Source: JAPKZH01 sp964537875 | GTDB lineage: Bacteria; Acidobacteriota; Aminicenantia; Aminicenantales; UBA4085 | Assembly (NCBI GenBank): GCA_964537875.1 | Contig: CAZIDN010000024.1 | Location: 1 to 51,972, forward strand | Direction of reading: 5' to 3' | DNA length: 51,972 nt | Shown here: positions 1-6,869 of the stretch, piece after piece | Layout of the letters: each line of letters begins with the position of its first letter | Position numbering within the stretch: the first letter of the stretch is position 1 | Program-made: the position numbers and the translations under genes | The notes under the pieces: model-generated | Told to the model about the DNA's origin: nothing | Seen by the model: the letters and a program-made list of their open reading frames with translations, nothing else | Database searches by the model: none

Positions 1-2
1 TC

Positions 3-1013
3 AACGTCAAGTTCAAGAACCGCATCTTCAACAACACGGAAGAAATCGCCCGGCGCAAGATGCCCGTCTACACCGGGGCCGTCAAGCCCCCCGCCCTCAC
101 CGCCGAGGATACCATGAAATTAGACGAAGGGCTGGCCCTGTACCTGATCGTCAGGAATTTCATGCGGGATATCAACGCCGTCGCGGGCGGCTGGACAGGC
201 CAGCTCAGCTGGGGATCTGACCGGCGCGGCCTGCCGCTGGCCACGGCCGACATCGCCGAAGCTCTCTTTAATTCGAGCGAAGATCACACCGGAAAAAAGA
301 CGGTCATTCCGTTCGCCACCGAGAATGATATCCAGGGCCTCTTGACCATGATCGCCTACGGCTATCTGTCGGGAGGAGAGGCGACGCTGTTCATGGATTT
401 CCGCAAGGTCTATGAACCTTGGGAGATCGAAAAGAGCGCGAAAGCGCTCAAGCTCGACCTGAAGAGATTTCAGAATGAGCCTTGGATGCAGCGGGGATTT
501 ATCGACGGCAACAACTCAGGCAGCGCCTCGCTGGATTATGCCAAGAAGCCCTACTTGTTCAAGGCCGTCGCCCATTATTTCCCGGGCCTCGGATATTCGG
601 TCGGGTTTGTCTCGCCCAAAGGAATTAAAGGGATGGCGGGACGCCTGGCCTATTCCGACCTTTCCGGCATGTTCACCATGGTCCAGGACGAGGCGGAGAG
701 CCAGGAGCTTCCGGCGGCCTTGACGGAACGGGTGTGTCACGCCTCCGATTATTCCTGGCCGCACACCTTCTTGACCTTCGAGCACATTCCTTCGAGCACC
801 GCCAAGATCGGCATGCCGGCCAATCATCTCCATATGGTGACGCATTTGCCGCGGCGCCGCTGGCAGCATTTCTCGGATTACAGCCTGGTCCTCAACTACA
901 CGTGGGAGAACACGGTCGAATTCACGGCAGGCTTAGACCGGCCTCAACCGATGTTATGGAGGCTTAACGGCGGCGAGACCGCCGCCAAGATGCGCTTGGC
1001 GGCCCGGCCCTGA
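3..1013 (+). CDS. L-fucose/L-arabinose isomerase-like protein, C-terminal part
   Basis: The reading frame is open from the window edge, so the N-terminus is missing and the ATG at 60 is probably internal. The visible part resembles the C-terminal half of the FucI-type ketol isomerases, which interconvert aldoses and ketoses with a divalent metal. In E. coli FucI the metal ligands are Glu337, Asp361 and a distal His. Here ATENDIQG (Glu codon 321), FMDFRKV (Asp codon 396, 25 residues later) and NHLHM (codons 822-836) sit in the same order and nearly the same spacing. The end, WRLNGGETAAKMRLAARP, looks complete. Substrate cannot be told from this part, and many sequences of this fold in environmental bacteria are unassigned sugar isomerases. 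It reads toward the universal stress protein gene, with no sign of a shared operon. Confidence 0.7.
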   Translation, partial: NVKFKNRIFNNTEEIARRKMPVYTGAVKPPALTAEDTMKLDEGLALYLIVRNFMRDINAVAGGWTGQLSWGSDRRGLPLATADIAEALFNSSEDHTGKKTVIPFATENDIQGLLTMIAYGYLSGGEATLFMDFRKVYEPWEIEKSAKALKLDLKRFQNEPWMQRGFIDGNNSGSASLDYAKKPYLFKAVAHYFPGLGYSVGFVSPKGIKGMAGRLAYSDLSGMFTMVQDEAESQELPAALTERVCHASDYSWPHTFLTFEHIPSSTAKIGMPANHLHMVTHLPRRRWQHFSDYSLVLNYTWENTVEFTAGLDRPQPMLWRLNGGETAAKMRLAARP

Positions 1014-1128
1014 TCTTCCTTCAGACCAAGGCCGGAAAAAGGACCGGATCCATGGTTGACTTTGATCTTTCAACTGTGCTAGATTTTTGTCGCTATTTCA
1101 AAGATTGGACAGAAGAAAGGATGGCCGG

Positions 1129-1578
1129 ATGCTCACCATAAAGAAAATTCTTTGTTCGACGGATTTCAGCGAGCCCTCTTATAAAGGACTCGAGTACGCC
1201 AAGGAATTGGCCGCGCTTTTCAAGGCCGAGCTCGCCGTGGCCTATGTCCTTCCCCTGCTGCCCCACCAGCCCACCGATCCCAATATCTCTTTCTCCATAC
1301 CTGAATACGAACGGATTCTTCACAAAGACTCTGAAGAGAAACTCCAGAGTGTCATCAAACAGCACTTTCCCGAAGGCCCGAAGGTGCGGGCGATCATCGG
1401 CCATGGAAACGCGGCCAAGGAAATCGTCCGGATCGCCGAAGAGGAAAAGAGCGATCTGATTGTCATCGCCACCCAAGGCGTATCGGGATGGCATCATTTC
1501 ATCGTCGGCTCCGTGGCCGAGAAAGTGATCAGGACGGCCCCCTGTCCTGTCTTCGCTGTTCGAGAACATCGCAAATAG
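1129..1578 (+). CDS. universal stress protein (UspA family)
   Basis: This 149-residue single Usp domain begins MLTIKKILCSTDFSE, the usual beta1 start with the conserved Asp. It ends with the nucleotide-binding segment TQGVSGWHHFIVGS, which fits the x2-G-x9-G-S pattern of ATP-binding Usp proteins, except that Ala replaces the first Gly. It is a cytoplasmic stress-response protein; ATP binding is likely but not certain given that change. The frame can be extended to a TTG at 1087, but the ATG at 1129 has an AAGGA box about 7 bases upstream and starts exactly where the family starts, so I chose it. It is monocistronic, followed by 148 bases without a gene. Confidence 0.9.
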   Translation: MLTIKKILCSTDFSEPSYKGLEYAKELAALFKAELAVAYVLPLLPHQPTDPNISFSIPEYERILHKDSEEKLQSVIKQHFPEGPKVRAIIGHGNAAKEIVRIAEEEKSDLIVIATQGVSGWHHFIVGSVAEKVIRTAPCPVFAVREHRK

Positions 1579-1658
1579 ACGGTTTCTCAATAGCTTTTTC
1601 TGCGTCCATTAAACAAAAGGCGGGATCGAATTTTGGGAATCTTCGAGAGAAATTAATC

Positions 1659-1694
1659 TGTCATCGCGAACGAAGTACGGCGATCTCCTCATCC
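1659..1694. repeat. possible half-copy of a GCGA...CGATCTC dispersed palindrome
   Basis: The stretch contains GTCATCGCGAACGAAG followed by GGCGATCTCCTCATCC. It resembles one arm of the widespread bacterial palindrome CGTCATTGCGAG...GCAATCTC. The second arm is not evident, so this would be a degenerate half-copy. It lies between the usp and gph-like genes, whose ends converge. Confidence 0.3.
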
Positions 1695-1726
1695 TTCTCG
1701 ATGAGCTGATTATAGAAGTCGCTACG

Positions 1727-2386
1727 TTATGAGGCGAGAAGGCTAAGAAGTTCCGGTGGTTTTGAGATAAGAATTTTCGCTCCGCTATTGATCAACTCTT
1801 CTGCCGTGCGGAATCCCCAGAGAGCGCCGACGGCATACATCCCGGCCGCATCGGCCGTCCACATATCCGTATTGGTGTCGCCCACATAGAGTATTGCCGC
1901 GGGAGGAAGATTCAAAATGTGGGCGATCTCGAGGGCGGCCGCCGGGTCGGGTTTGATCGGGACGCCTTCCCTGGCGCCCAGAATGGCCTGAAACGACCAC
2001 CGGGATAAAAATTTCTTTGTGACTCTGAGGGTCGAGTCATGGGGTTTGTTGGAAAGGATGGCCAAGGAGATGTTGCGCTCGCTCAAGGCATCCAGGAGTT
2101 CGGAAATGCCGCCGTAGGGTCGAGTGGTGAGCTCTCCCCGGCGGTGATATTCGGACCGCATGACTTTTTTTAGTCGGTCGGCGATTTCCGGGTTGCCGCG
2201 GGCCTGGGCAGGCAGCACTCTCTGGACAAAAACATCGATTCCGTCGCCGACAAGCTGCTTGCATTCCTCAATCGTCTGGCCGGGGTATCCCATCATGGCT
2301 AAAGCCGAGTTCATCGATTCGGTCAGGTCCTCGATCGTATCGAGCAGCGTGCCGTCCAGGTCAAAAATCACGGCCTTGAATTTCAT
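1727..2386 (-). CDS. gph: phosphoglycolate phosphatase-like HAD hydrolase
   Basis: This is a 219-residue HAD-superfamily phosphatase of the Gph/PGP subfamily, a likely cytoplasmic enzyme removing phosphate from 2-phosphoglycolate or a similar small phosphoester. The motifs are in order: DLDGTLLDT (motif I, nucleophile and acid Asp) near residue 8, AILSNKP (motif II), IKPDP (motif III Lys) and YVGDTNTDM (motif IV). A helical cap sits between motifs I and II. The start is the ATG at 2386, where MKFKAVIFDLDGT fits the family and a CGGAG box lies upstream; a longer reading to 2431 would run into the promoter. The gene is alone on this strand and faces usp. Within the family, substrate assignment from sequence is uncertain. 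Confidence 0.85.
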   Translation of the reverse strand: MKFKAVIFDLDGTLLDTIEDLTESMNSALAMMGYPGQTIEECKQLVGDGIDVFVQRVLPAQARGNPEIADRLKKVMRSEYHRRGELTTRPYGGISELLDALSERNISLAILSNKPHDSTLRVTKKFLSRWSFQAILGAREGVPIKPDPAAALEIAHILNLPPAAILYVGDTNTDMWTADAAGMYAVGALWGFRTAEELINSGAKILISKPPELLSLLAS

Positions 2387-2403
2387 CGGTTGACTCCGTA
2401 TGC

Positions 2404-2431
2404 ATTTTATCCAAGAGTCACCCTGTGTCAA
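2404..2431 (-). promoter_or_regulatory. sigma70-type promoter for the gph-like gene
   Basis: On the minus strand TTGACA (2431-2426) and TAAAAT (2409-2404) are separated by 16 bases. The -10 box ends 17 bases before the chosen ATG at 2386, which supports that start. Confidence 0.6.
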
Positions 2432-2596
2432 TCCATTTTCTCTCGTCCGACGATCACTTTCTCGGAGAGGATTCCCTGTCCCGATCGGCTGCCGGCGTCA
2501 TCGTCCAATTTCATGTCTTCGCCTTGACAGGGAGAGGCTATCGAGTCCCCCGCCCATAAGAACGGGATCGACGGTTATGAACCCGCAAGCTTGGCA

Positions 2597-2626
2597 TTGA
2601 CACTCGAGGGATATATCTGCTATTTT
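2597..2626 (+). promoter_or_regulatory. sigma70-type promoter for tRNA-Glu
   Basis: TTGACA (2597-2602) and TATTTT (2621-2626) are spaced by 18 bases and end 9 bases before the tRNA. Confidence 0.7.
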
Positions 2627-2635
2627 AGCCCACAC

Positions 2636-2711
2636 GGCGCCATCGTCTAGAGGCCCAGGACAGGTGGTTCTCAGCCATCAGACCGGGGTTCGAATCCCCG
2701 TGGCGCTGCCA
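2636..2711 (+). tRNA. tRNA-Glu (anticodon CTC)
   Basis: All four arms can be folded. The acceptor arms are GGCGCCA (2636-2642) and TGGCGCT, closing with one G-T pair, and a 3' CCA is encoded in the DNA (2709-2711). The anticodon stem GGTGG/CCATC encloses the loop TTCTCAG, giving anticodon CTC, which reads GAG. The T arm contains GGTTCGAATCC. A promoter lies immediately upstream. The sequence downstream is related to that after the tRNA-Lys remnant at 4921. Confidence 0.95.
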
Positions 2712-2763
2712 GACCCGTTTCCTCATTTCCCCCTGATTTTGAACGTTTTCTCGTATTCTTTGT

Positions 2764-2793
2764 TTTAAGCACCATTAGCCTGGATTAAGCGAG
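2764..2793 (+). repeat. tRNA-distal direct repeat, copy 1
   Basis: This 30-base segment begins TTTAAGCACC and matches 5001-5030 at 24 of 30 positions. Weaker similarity extends back toward the tRNA: both copies have a CCTG, a T-run and CGTTTTC before the repeat. The two copies bracket the small membrane-protein and regulator-propeller genes and could be remnants of attachment or integrase-arm sites. Confidence 0.5.
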
Positions 2794-2857
2794 ATTAAGC
2801 GAATTCGGTGACGCCGGTGTGACACGGGGTAGGGATTTGCTTGATTATTTCGGTCTA

Positions 2858-3406
2858 CTAAATAGAAATGACGCTGAATTTCGACATAACAAACAATGCT
2901 ACGGTAATAAGGGTTACCCCTAGTACCCACCTATATATTTTTAGGAAATCCACCGATATCGCCCATGCTTTTTCCACTTCGGAGAGAACGACCGAGACGT
3001 AAGTATAGAGCAAGGGCCGAATGGGCTTCGTGATCCACATTTCGACCGTCCCCGGCTTTTCGATAATCTTTTTGACGAGATACGTTTTCTCGTCTTTTGT
3101 CGTTACGGAAACGACCCGATCTCCTTCACGATTAATTGTTTTTACTAGGGCCTTGTCGATCTCAGAACTAATGAGCTCACTCTCCAGCGCGCCGTTCCCT
3201 TGAACGGAATTTTCCAGAATACGGCCGGGATGCCTATTGGTAAAGACAATCGTCTCACCAGTTGTTTTTTCCAGTTTGAAGATTTTCGGTTTCTTCACTT
3301 TGAGAGTTTCCGGTTTTATCTCCTGCACGGTATAGACGGGATAGCAGGATAAGGTGGTGAGGATAAAACACCCCAAGACGAAATTAGCGATTGTTTCTAG
3401 TTTCAT
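2858..3406 (-). CDS. small membrane-anchored exported protein, unrecognised
   Basis: I do not recognise the family. The 182-residue product starts MKLETIANFV and has an N-terminal hydrophobic segment ending TTLSC at residue 21. That could be a weak lipobox, but Thr at -3 is not typical. A charged middle region has short beta-like stretches (GETIVFTNR, VVSVTTKDEKTYLVKK), and a C-terminal hydrophobic segment (WVLGVTLITVALFVM) probably spans the membrane. I chose the ATG at 3406 because GGAGG lies upstream; the alternative start at 3421 adds five residues. It follows the regulator-propeller gene on the same strand with a 115-base gap and may be co-transcribed. It lies in the accessory patch between two tRNA-linked repeats. 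Confidence 0.6.
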   Translation of the reverse strand: MKLETIANFVLGCFILTTLSCYPVYTVQEIKPETLKVKKPKIFKLEKTTGETIVFTNRHPGRILENSVQGNGALESELISSEIDKALVKTINREGDRVVSVTTKDEKTYLVKKIIEKPGTVEMWITKPIRPLLYTYVSVVLSEVEKAWAISVDFLKIYRWVLGVTLITVALFVMSKFSVISI

Positions 3407-3521
3407 GGTCCCCCTCCCCAATCGAGACTATCGTAAATCGCAGTCAACGGGTTGTTCGTGATGAGGTCCAAGCCGCCATCCGAAAGAAACCGGGATTCAA
3501 GGTTCCGTTCATATCTTCGGG

Positions 3522-4781
3522 CTAGCGGGAATATTTCACCAACCCTCTCATCGTTCCGATCCAGATGTTGCCTTTGGAATCTTCCATGATCGCATCCGTG
3601 TTGTTCGAGAGCAACCCTTCCTTTGTCGTGATGTGGGTCCAATTCTCCCGATCGTAGCAGAGAATTCCGCTGGCAGTCGAGAGCCATATGTGGCCGTTCC
3701 TGGCTTCGGTAAATCCCGTGAAGTGATTTACGAAGAAGCCTTTATTCCGGCTGTGCTCTCTCCACTGGTTTCCGTCATACTGATAGACACCGGCAGTATA
3801 TGTGTCACACCAGATGTTGTCCCGACTGTCCATATGGAACTCAGTGACTTTACTGGAAGGGGCGCCGTCGTTCACGGAGAAACTGATCATTTCCCCGCCA
3901 TCGAATCGAACGATTCCGGAGCGGTGGATCAATACCGCAAGGGCCGATATCAAGTCAAATTCCTTGTTCGACCCTCCCATAAATGCCCAAATACGTCCTT
4001 GGCTATCCATTTTCATGAAAAGCACATCGTTGCCCGGCAGCCCGTTTTCCTTGGTGAAGTTCGTCCAGTCTTTTCCGTCGAAGCGGAAAATGCCGCCCTT
4101 CGTGCCGAACCAGAGGCTCCCCGCTTTGTCCTCGAGGATCTCGATCACGGTCTCGTCCGTCGCCCCGTTTTTGTCATCATACGTTACCCACGTTGCGCCA
4201 TCATAGACGGAAATTCCTTTCTTCGTGCCGACCCATAATCTGTTAGCGCTGTCTTCAAACACGGTGAAAACATTGCGGTGGGCGAGTCCTTCCTTGTCGC
4301 CGAATGTCTTGAAATCCTCCGAGCTTTTCCAATTGAGCAGGCCTTCGTTGGTGCAAAGCCAGATATTTCCAGCCCTGTCTTCATATATTTTTCTAACCAA
4401 CAATGGTTTTTTCGAAGTATCGAGTTTATTCCCATCATATCGAGTTATCCCGTATCGAACTCCTAGACCCGATCCGATATTTCGGAAGAACCAGACATTC
4501 CCTTTCCGATCCACGTAGGACTCGTTGACGAAATTGTCGATCAAACCGTTCGCTTCATTAAATATTTCCCAGGTATTGCCGTCATATTTTGCGACGCCTC
4601 CGCCCTGGGTGGTGCACCAGATATTGCCTTTTGAATCTTCCAATATGGAAAACATGTAATTGGACGGCAGGCCGTTATCTTTCGTGAAAACCTGCCACGA
4701 TCCCTGAGTCGATTGGTCGCCAAGTCCGGGAAGCAAGCAAAGACAGATGAACATCACAAGAAAAAAGCTTTTATTCCGCAT
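3522..4781 (-). CDS. secreted stand-alone regulator-propeller (Reg_prop) protein
   Basis: This 419-residue protein has a signal peptide (MRNKSFFLVMFICLCLLPGLG) followed almost entirely by about nine repeats of the two-component-regulator propeller motif. Each has the form D-x2-GxxW-x(3-4)-G, then a YDG or FDG, for example EDSKGNIWCTT, EDSANRLWVGT and EDSKGNIWIGT. In hybrid two-component systems these repeats form the periplasmic sensor propeller. Here there is no membrane segment, kinase or Y_Y_Y domain after the propeller, and the protein ends VKYSR. It is therefore probably an exported carbohydrate-binding or protein-binding propeller rather than a sensor kinase. A strong AAAGGAGGGGGAG box precedes the ATG. 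Seven repeats usually close such a propeller, so the exact fold is uncertain. Confidence 0.85.
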   Translation of the reverse strand: MRNKSFFLVMFICLCLLPGLGDQSTQGSWQVFTKDNGLPSNYMFSILEDSKGNIWCTTQGGGVAKYDGNTWEIFNEANGLIDNFVNESYVDRKGNVWFFRNIGSGLGVRYGITRYDGNKLDTSKKPLLVRKIYEDRAGNIWLCTNEGLLNWKSSEDFKTFGDKEGLAHRNVFTVFEDSANRLWVGTKKGISVYDGATWVTYDDKNGATDETVIEILEDKAGSLWFGTKGGIFRFDGKDWTNFTKENGLPGNDVLFMKMDSQGRIWAFMGGSNKEFDLISALAVLIHRSGIVRFDGGEMISFSVNDGAPSSKVTEFHMDSRDNIWCDTYTAGVYQYDGNQWREHSRNKGFFVNHFTGFTEARNGHIWLSTASGILCYDRENWTHITTKEGLLSNNTDAIMEDSKGNIWIGTMRGLVKYSR

Positions 4782-4920
4782 CTCCCCCTCCTTTACGCCG
4801 TCTCCGATGCATCATGCGCGTCCCCCTTCCCAAATCCGCACATGATCCGGCGGGTGAAGCACTGAACCGCTGTTATTAATTGAAAGATAATGTCAAAAAG
4901 AGCGTTTGTCAAACGTCTCT

Positions 4921-4967
4921 CCGGCCTCTTAATCCGCGGGTTGTAGGTTCGAGTCCTACACGGGTCA
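4921..4967 (+). pseudogene. tRNA-Lys (CTT) 3'-half remnant
   Basis: The anticodon loop CTCTTAA (4926-4932), with anticodon CTT, is recognisable although its stem is partly unpaired. The T arm GTAGG-TTCGAGT-CCTAC (4943-4959) is perfect and is followed by an acceptor-like ACGGGTC (4960-4966). There is no matching 5' acceptor strand or D arm upstream, and the CCA end is altered. A 3' tRNA half is what an integrated element leaves at its distal end. I see no intact tRNA-Lys in the window. Confidence 0.7.
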
Positions 4968-5000
4968 TTCCATCTTCCTCCTGTTTTCATCGTTTTCCTC

Positions 5001-5030
5001 TTTAAGCACCGTTAGTCAGGATTAGGCGGA
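5001..5030 (+). repeat. tRNA-distal direct repeat, copy 2
   Basis: Partner of 2764-2793, identical over TTTAAGCACC and matching at 24 of 30 positions. It lies 34 bases after the tRNA-Lys remnant, so both tRNA 3' ends are followed by the same kind of tail. Confidence 0.5.
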
Positions 5031-5035
5031 TTGAT

Positions 5036-5602
5036 TATAAGATTTTGCTTTTCTGTGTTGCACGACCTTCCCCGCATTCAGCTCGGAATCGCTGCCTCCC
5101 TTCACGAAAAGATGATAGTCCCGACCTCGGGTCGAAGTCAAGAACAAGAAAATTGTCGTGAGACGGGTTCGCCGGCGACGTCATCGTTGCGGACGACCGG
5201 AAAACCTGCCTAAAGACGATAGACCTCCGTACCCCTGGAAACCACGCGTTCTTAAAAATAGTCCGCCCTCTCCTCGGCCGCCATCAAGGCGACCCCCTCG
5301 AAGACATGGGAGGGCGGCGGCTTCTCGGCGATGAACCGAAGCTTCAGAACCCAGGCGCCGATCAGTTCCCCGGAGCTTTGCCCCGGCCTGCCCGAAGTTG
5401 AGGATGCCAGGAAGAGGCTGGCGGGGCTGAAGAATTATTAAGGCGAACGAAGGCTTATAAGGCTGAAAAATTCACTCTAGGGTTGGTAAATTGGTTGGGG
5501 GCAAGCCATAGATTTTTCGCCTTTTTGACCTGATCAGGCAGTGGCCTCTAAATAACTTTGGATAGGCTGTAACTGGACGCCAATATCATTGTGCCGGACA
5601 AA
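5036..5602. other. non-coding or decayed stretch
   Basis: No convincing gene. One forward frame is open from about 5262 to 5440 and ends in a coding-like run (EVEDARKRLAGLKNY) before TAA. It has no start, ribosome site or recognisable domain, so it may be the tail of a degraded gene. The rest is AT-richer, with frequent stops in all frames. Confidence 0.4.
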
Positions 5603-5631
5603 TTGAATATACGATTTTAAGGTTCTATAAT
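5603..5631 (+). promoter_or_regulatory. strong sigma70-type promoter with a long leader
   Basis: TTGAAT (5603-5608) and a perfect TATAAT (5626-5631) are separated by 17 bases. Transcription would start about 135-140 bases before the epimerase ATG at 5777. The leader contains short inverted repeats and a GGAGG at 5754-5759. Confidence 0.6.
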
Positions 5632-5776
5632 TATACTCTTGAGGCTGCCAACTGGATCTTTCAATTTTCCTCGGCGAACATCACCCCCCGTCTTGATGTT
5701 TGCATCAGAAATCTCGTTGGGATAGAATTTTTCGAGCCCGATGTTTAAGACAAGGAGGGAGACGTCCTAGAATCCC

Positions 5777-6793
5777 ATGTTATTGAATCCTCAGGATAAG
5801 ATTTTAATCACGGGAGCGACAGGTTTTTTAGGCAGCCATTTGACCAGGCTTCTGGTTGAGCGCGGCCTCGATGTGACGATCCTGGCCCGCCCCGCGAGCG
5901 GCCATCCCTTTCTCAGCGGCCTGAAGCTCGTCCGTGTCGAAGGGGATATCACGGATTATGAGTCCGTTCTTCGCGGGATGAAGGACTGCACCCATGTTTT
6001 TCATGTCGCCGGCTATCTGTCCTATCATAAGCTCAGGAAAAATATGATGCGCGCGGTAAACATCGAAGGGACGGAGAATGTCTGCCGCGCCGCGCTCGAA
6101 AGCGGGATCAAGAGACTCTTGGTGGTGAGCTCGACGTCCGCCGTCGGAATACCCAAGGATGCCCGCCATCCCGCAGACGAGACCTTTCCTTTTCACCGGC
6201 GCTGGAGGAAAGTCCCCTACATGCTGACCAAAAGACTCAGTGAAGAGGCGGCGCTGAGGTTTGTCGGGAAAGGCCTGGACGTCCTCGTCGTCAACCCCAG
6301 CACGTTCTACGGCTCCGGCGATGTCAAGCTTCATACCGGCGAGGTCTTCCGGAACATCGCCTCGGGCTTGCTGAAAATCGCCCCTCCGGGAGGGAACGGC
6401 GTCATCGCGATCCGGGATTGCGCCGAAGGCCTCGTCGCAGCCATGGAAAAGGGCCGGACGGGCGAGCGCTACATCTTAAACTCGGAAAACCTGACAATTC
6501 TTGAGATCTTCAATGTCCTGGCCCGGCTGCTGGAGAAGCCCCCGATCCGGAAGAGATTCCCGCGTTGGGCGTATCCGCCCTTTTATGCCGCCGCCTTCCT
6601 GGTCGAAAATGTCTTCCGGGTTTTCGGCAAAGCCTCGAAAATTGAATGCGGGACCATCGCCATGAGCTGGCGGTTTCGCTATTTCGACAGCTCCAAGGCA
6701 CGCCGAGAGCTGGGATGGTCGCCCCGGCTGACGTTTGAGGAGACCTGCCGGCAGGCCCTGGAATTCTATCGCCGGCAGGGACTGTTGCCTTAG
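5777..6793 (+). CDS. NAD(P)-dependent epimerase/reductase (extended SDR)
   Basis: This 338-residue extended short-chain dehydrogenase carries the dinucleotide-binding TGATGFLGSH (GxxGxxG) near residue 13. DITDY and VFHVAGY follow, then VSSTSAVG with the catalytic Ser and VPYMLTK, which supplies the YxxxK pair. This pattern is typical of nucleotide-sugar epimerases, dihydroflavonol-4-reductases and the hopanoid-associated HpnA group; I cannot choose among them. It would be a cytoplasmic enzyme acting on a sugar, steroid-like or flavonoid-like hydroxyl/ketone. The GGAGG box is unusually far (about 17 bases) from the ATG, and an in-frame TAG at 5768 excludes a longer N-terminus. It is followed by the cation transporter gene after 76 bases. 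Confidence 0.8.
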   Translation: MLLNPQDKILITGATGFLGSHLTRLLVERGLDVTILARPASGHPFLSGLKLVRVEGDITDYESVLRGMKDCTHVFHVAGYLSYHKLRKNMMRAVNIEGTENVCRAALESGIKRLLVVSSTSAVGIPKDARHPADETFPFHRRWRKVPYMLTKRLSEEAALRFVGKGLDVLVVNPSTFYGSGDVKLHTGEVFRNIASGLLKIAPPGGNGVIAIRDCAEGLVAAMEKGRTGERYILNSENLTILEIFNVLARLLEKPPIRKRFPRWAYPPFYAAAFLVENVFRVFGKASKIECGTIAMSWRFRYFDSSKARRELGWSPRLTFEETCRQALEFYRRQGLLP

Positions 6794-6869
6794 CCCAGAA
6801 TCCGCCCACATCTTCTGTTGAGGCTGTCCTGAGGCTGTGTTAGAATAGGGGCTCTTCGGAGCATGTTTC

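Noticed and set aside
4793..4990. Short minus-strand open frame containing DPCRTRTYNPRIKRP
   Set aside because: This is the antisense reading of a tRNA 3' half, a well-known false gene.
5031..5213. 60-codon plus-strand open frame after the tRNA-Lys remnant
   Set aside because: No domain, no ribosome site and lies in decayed DNA.
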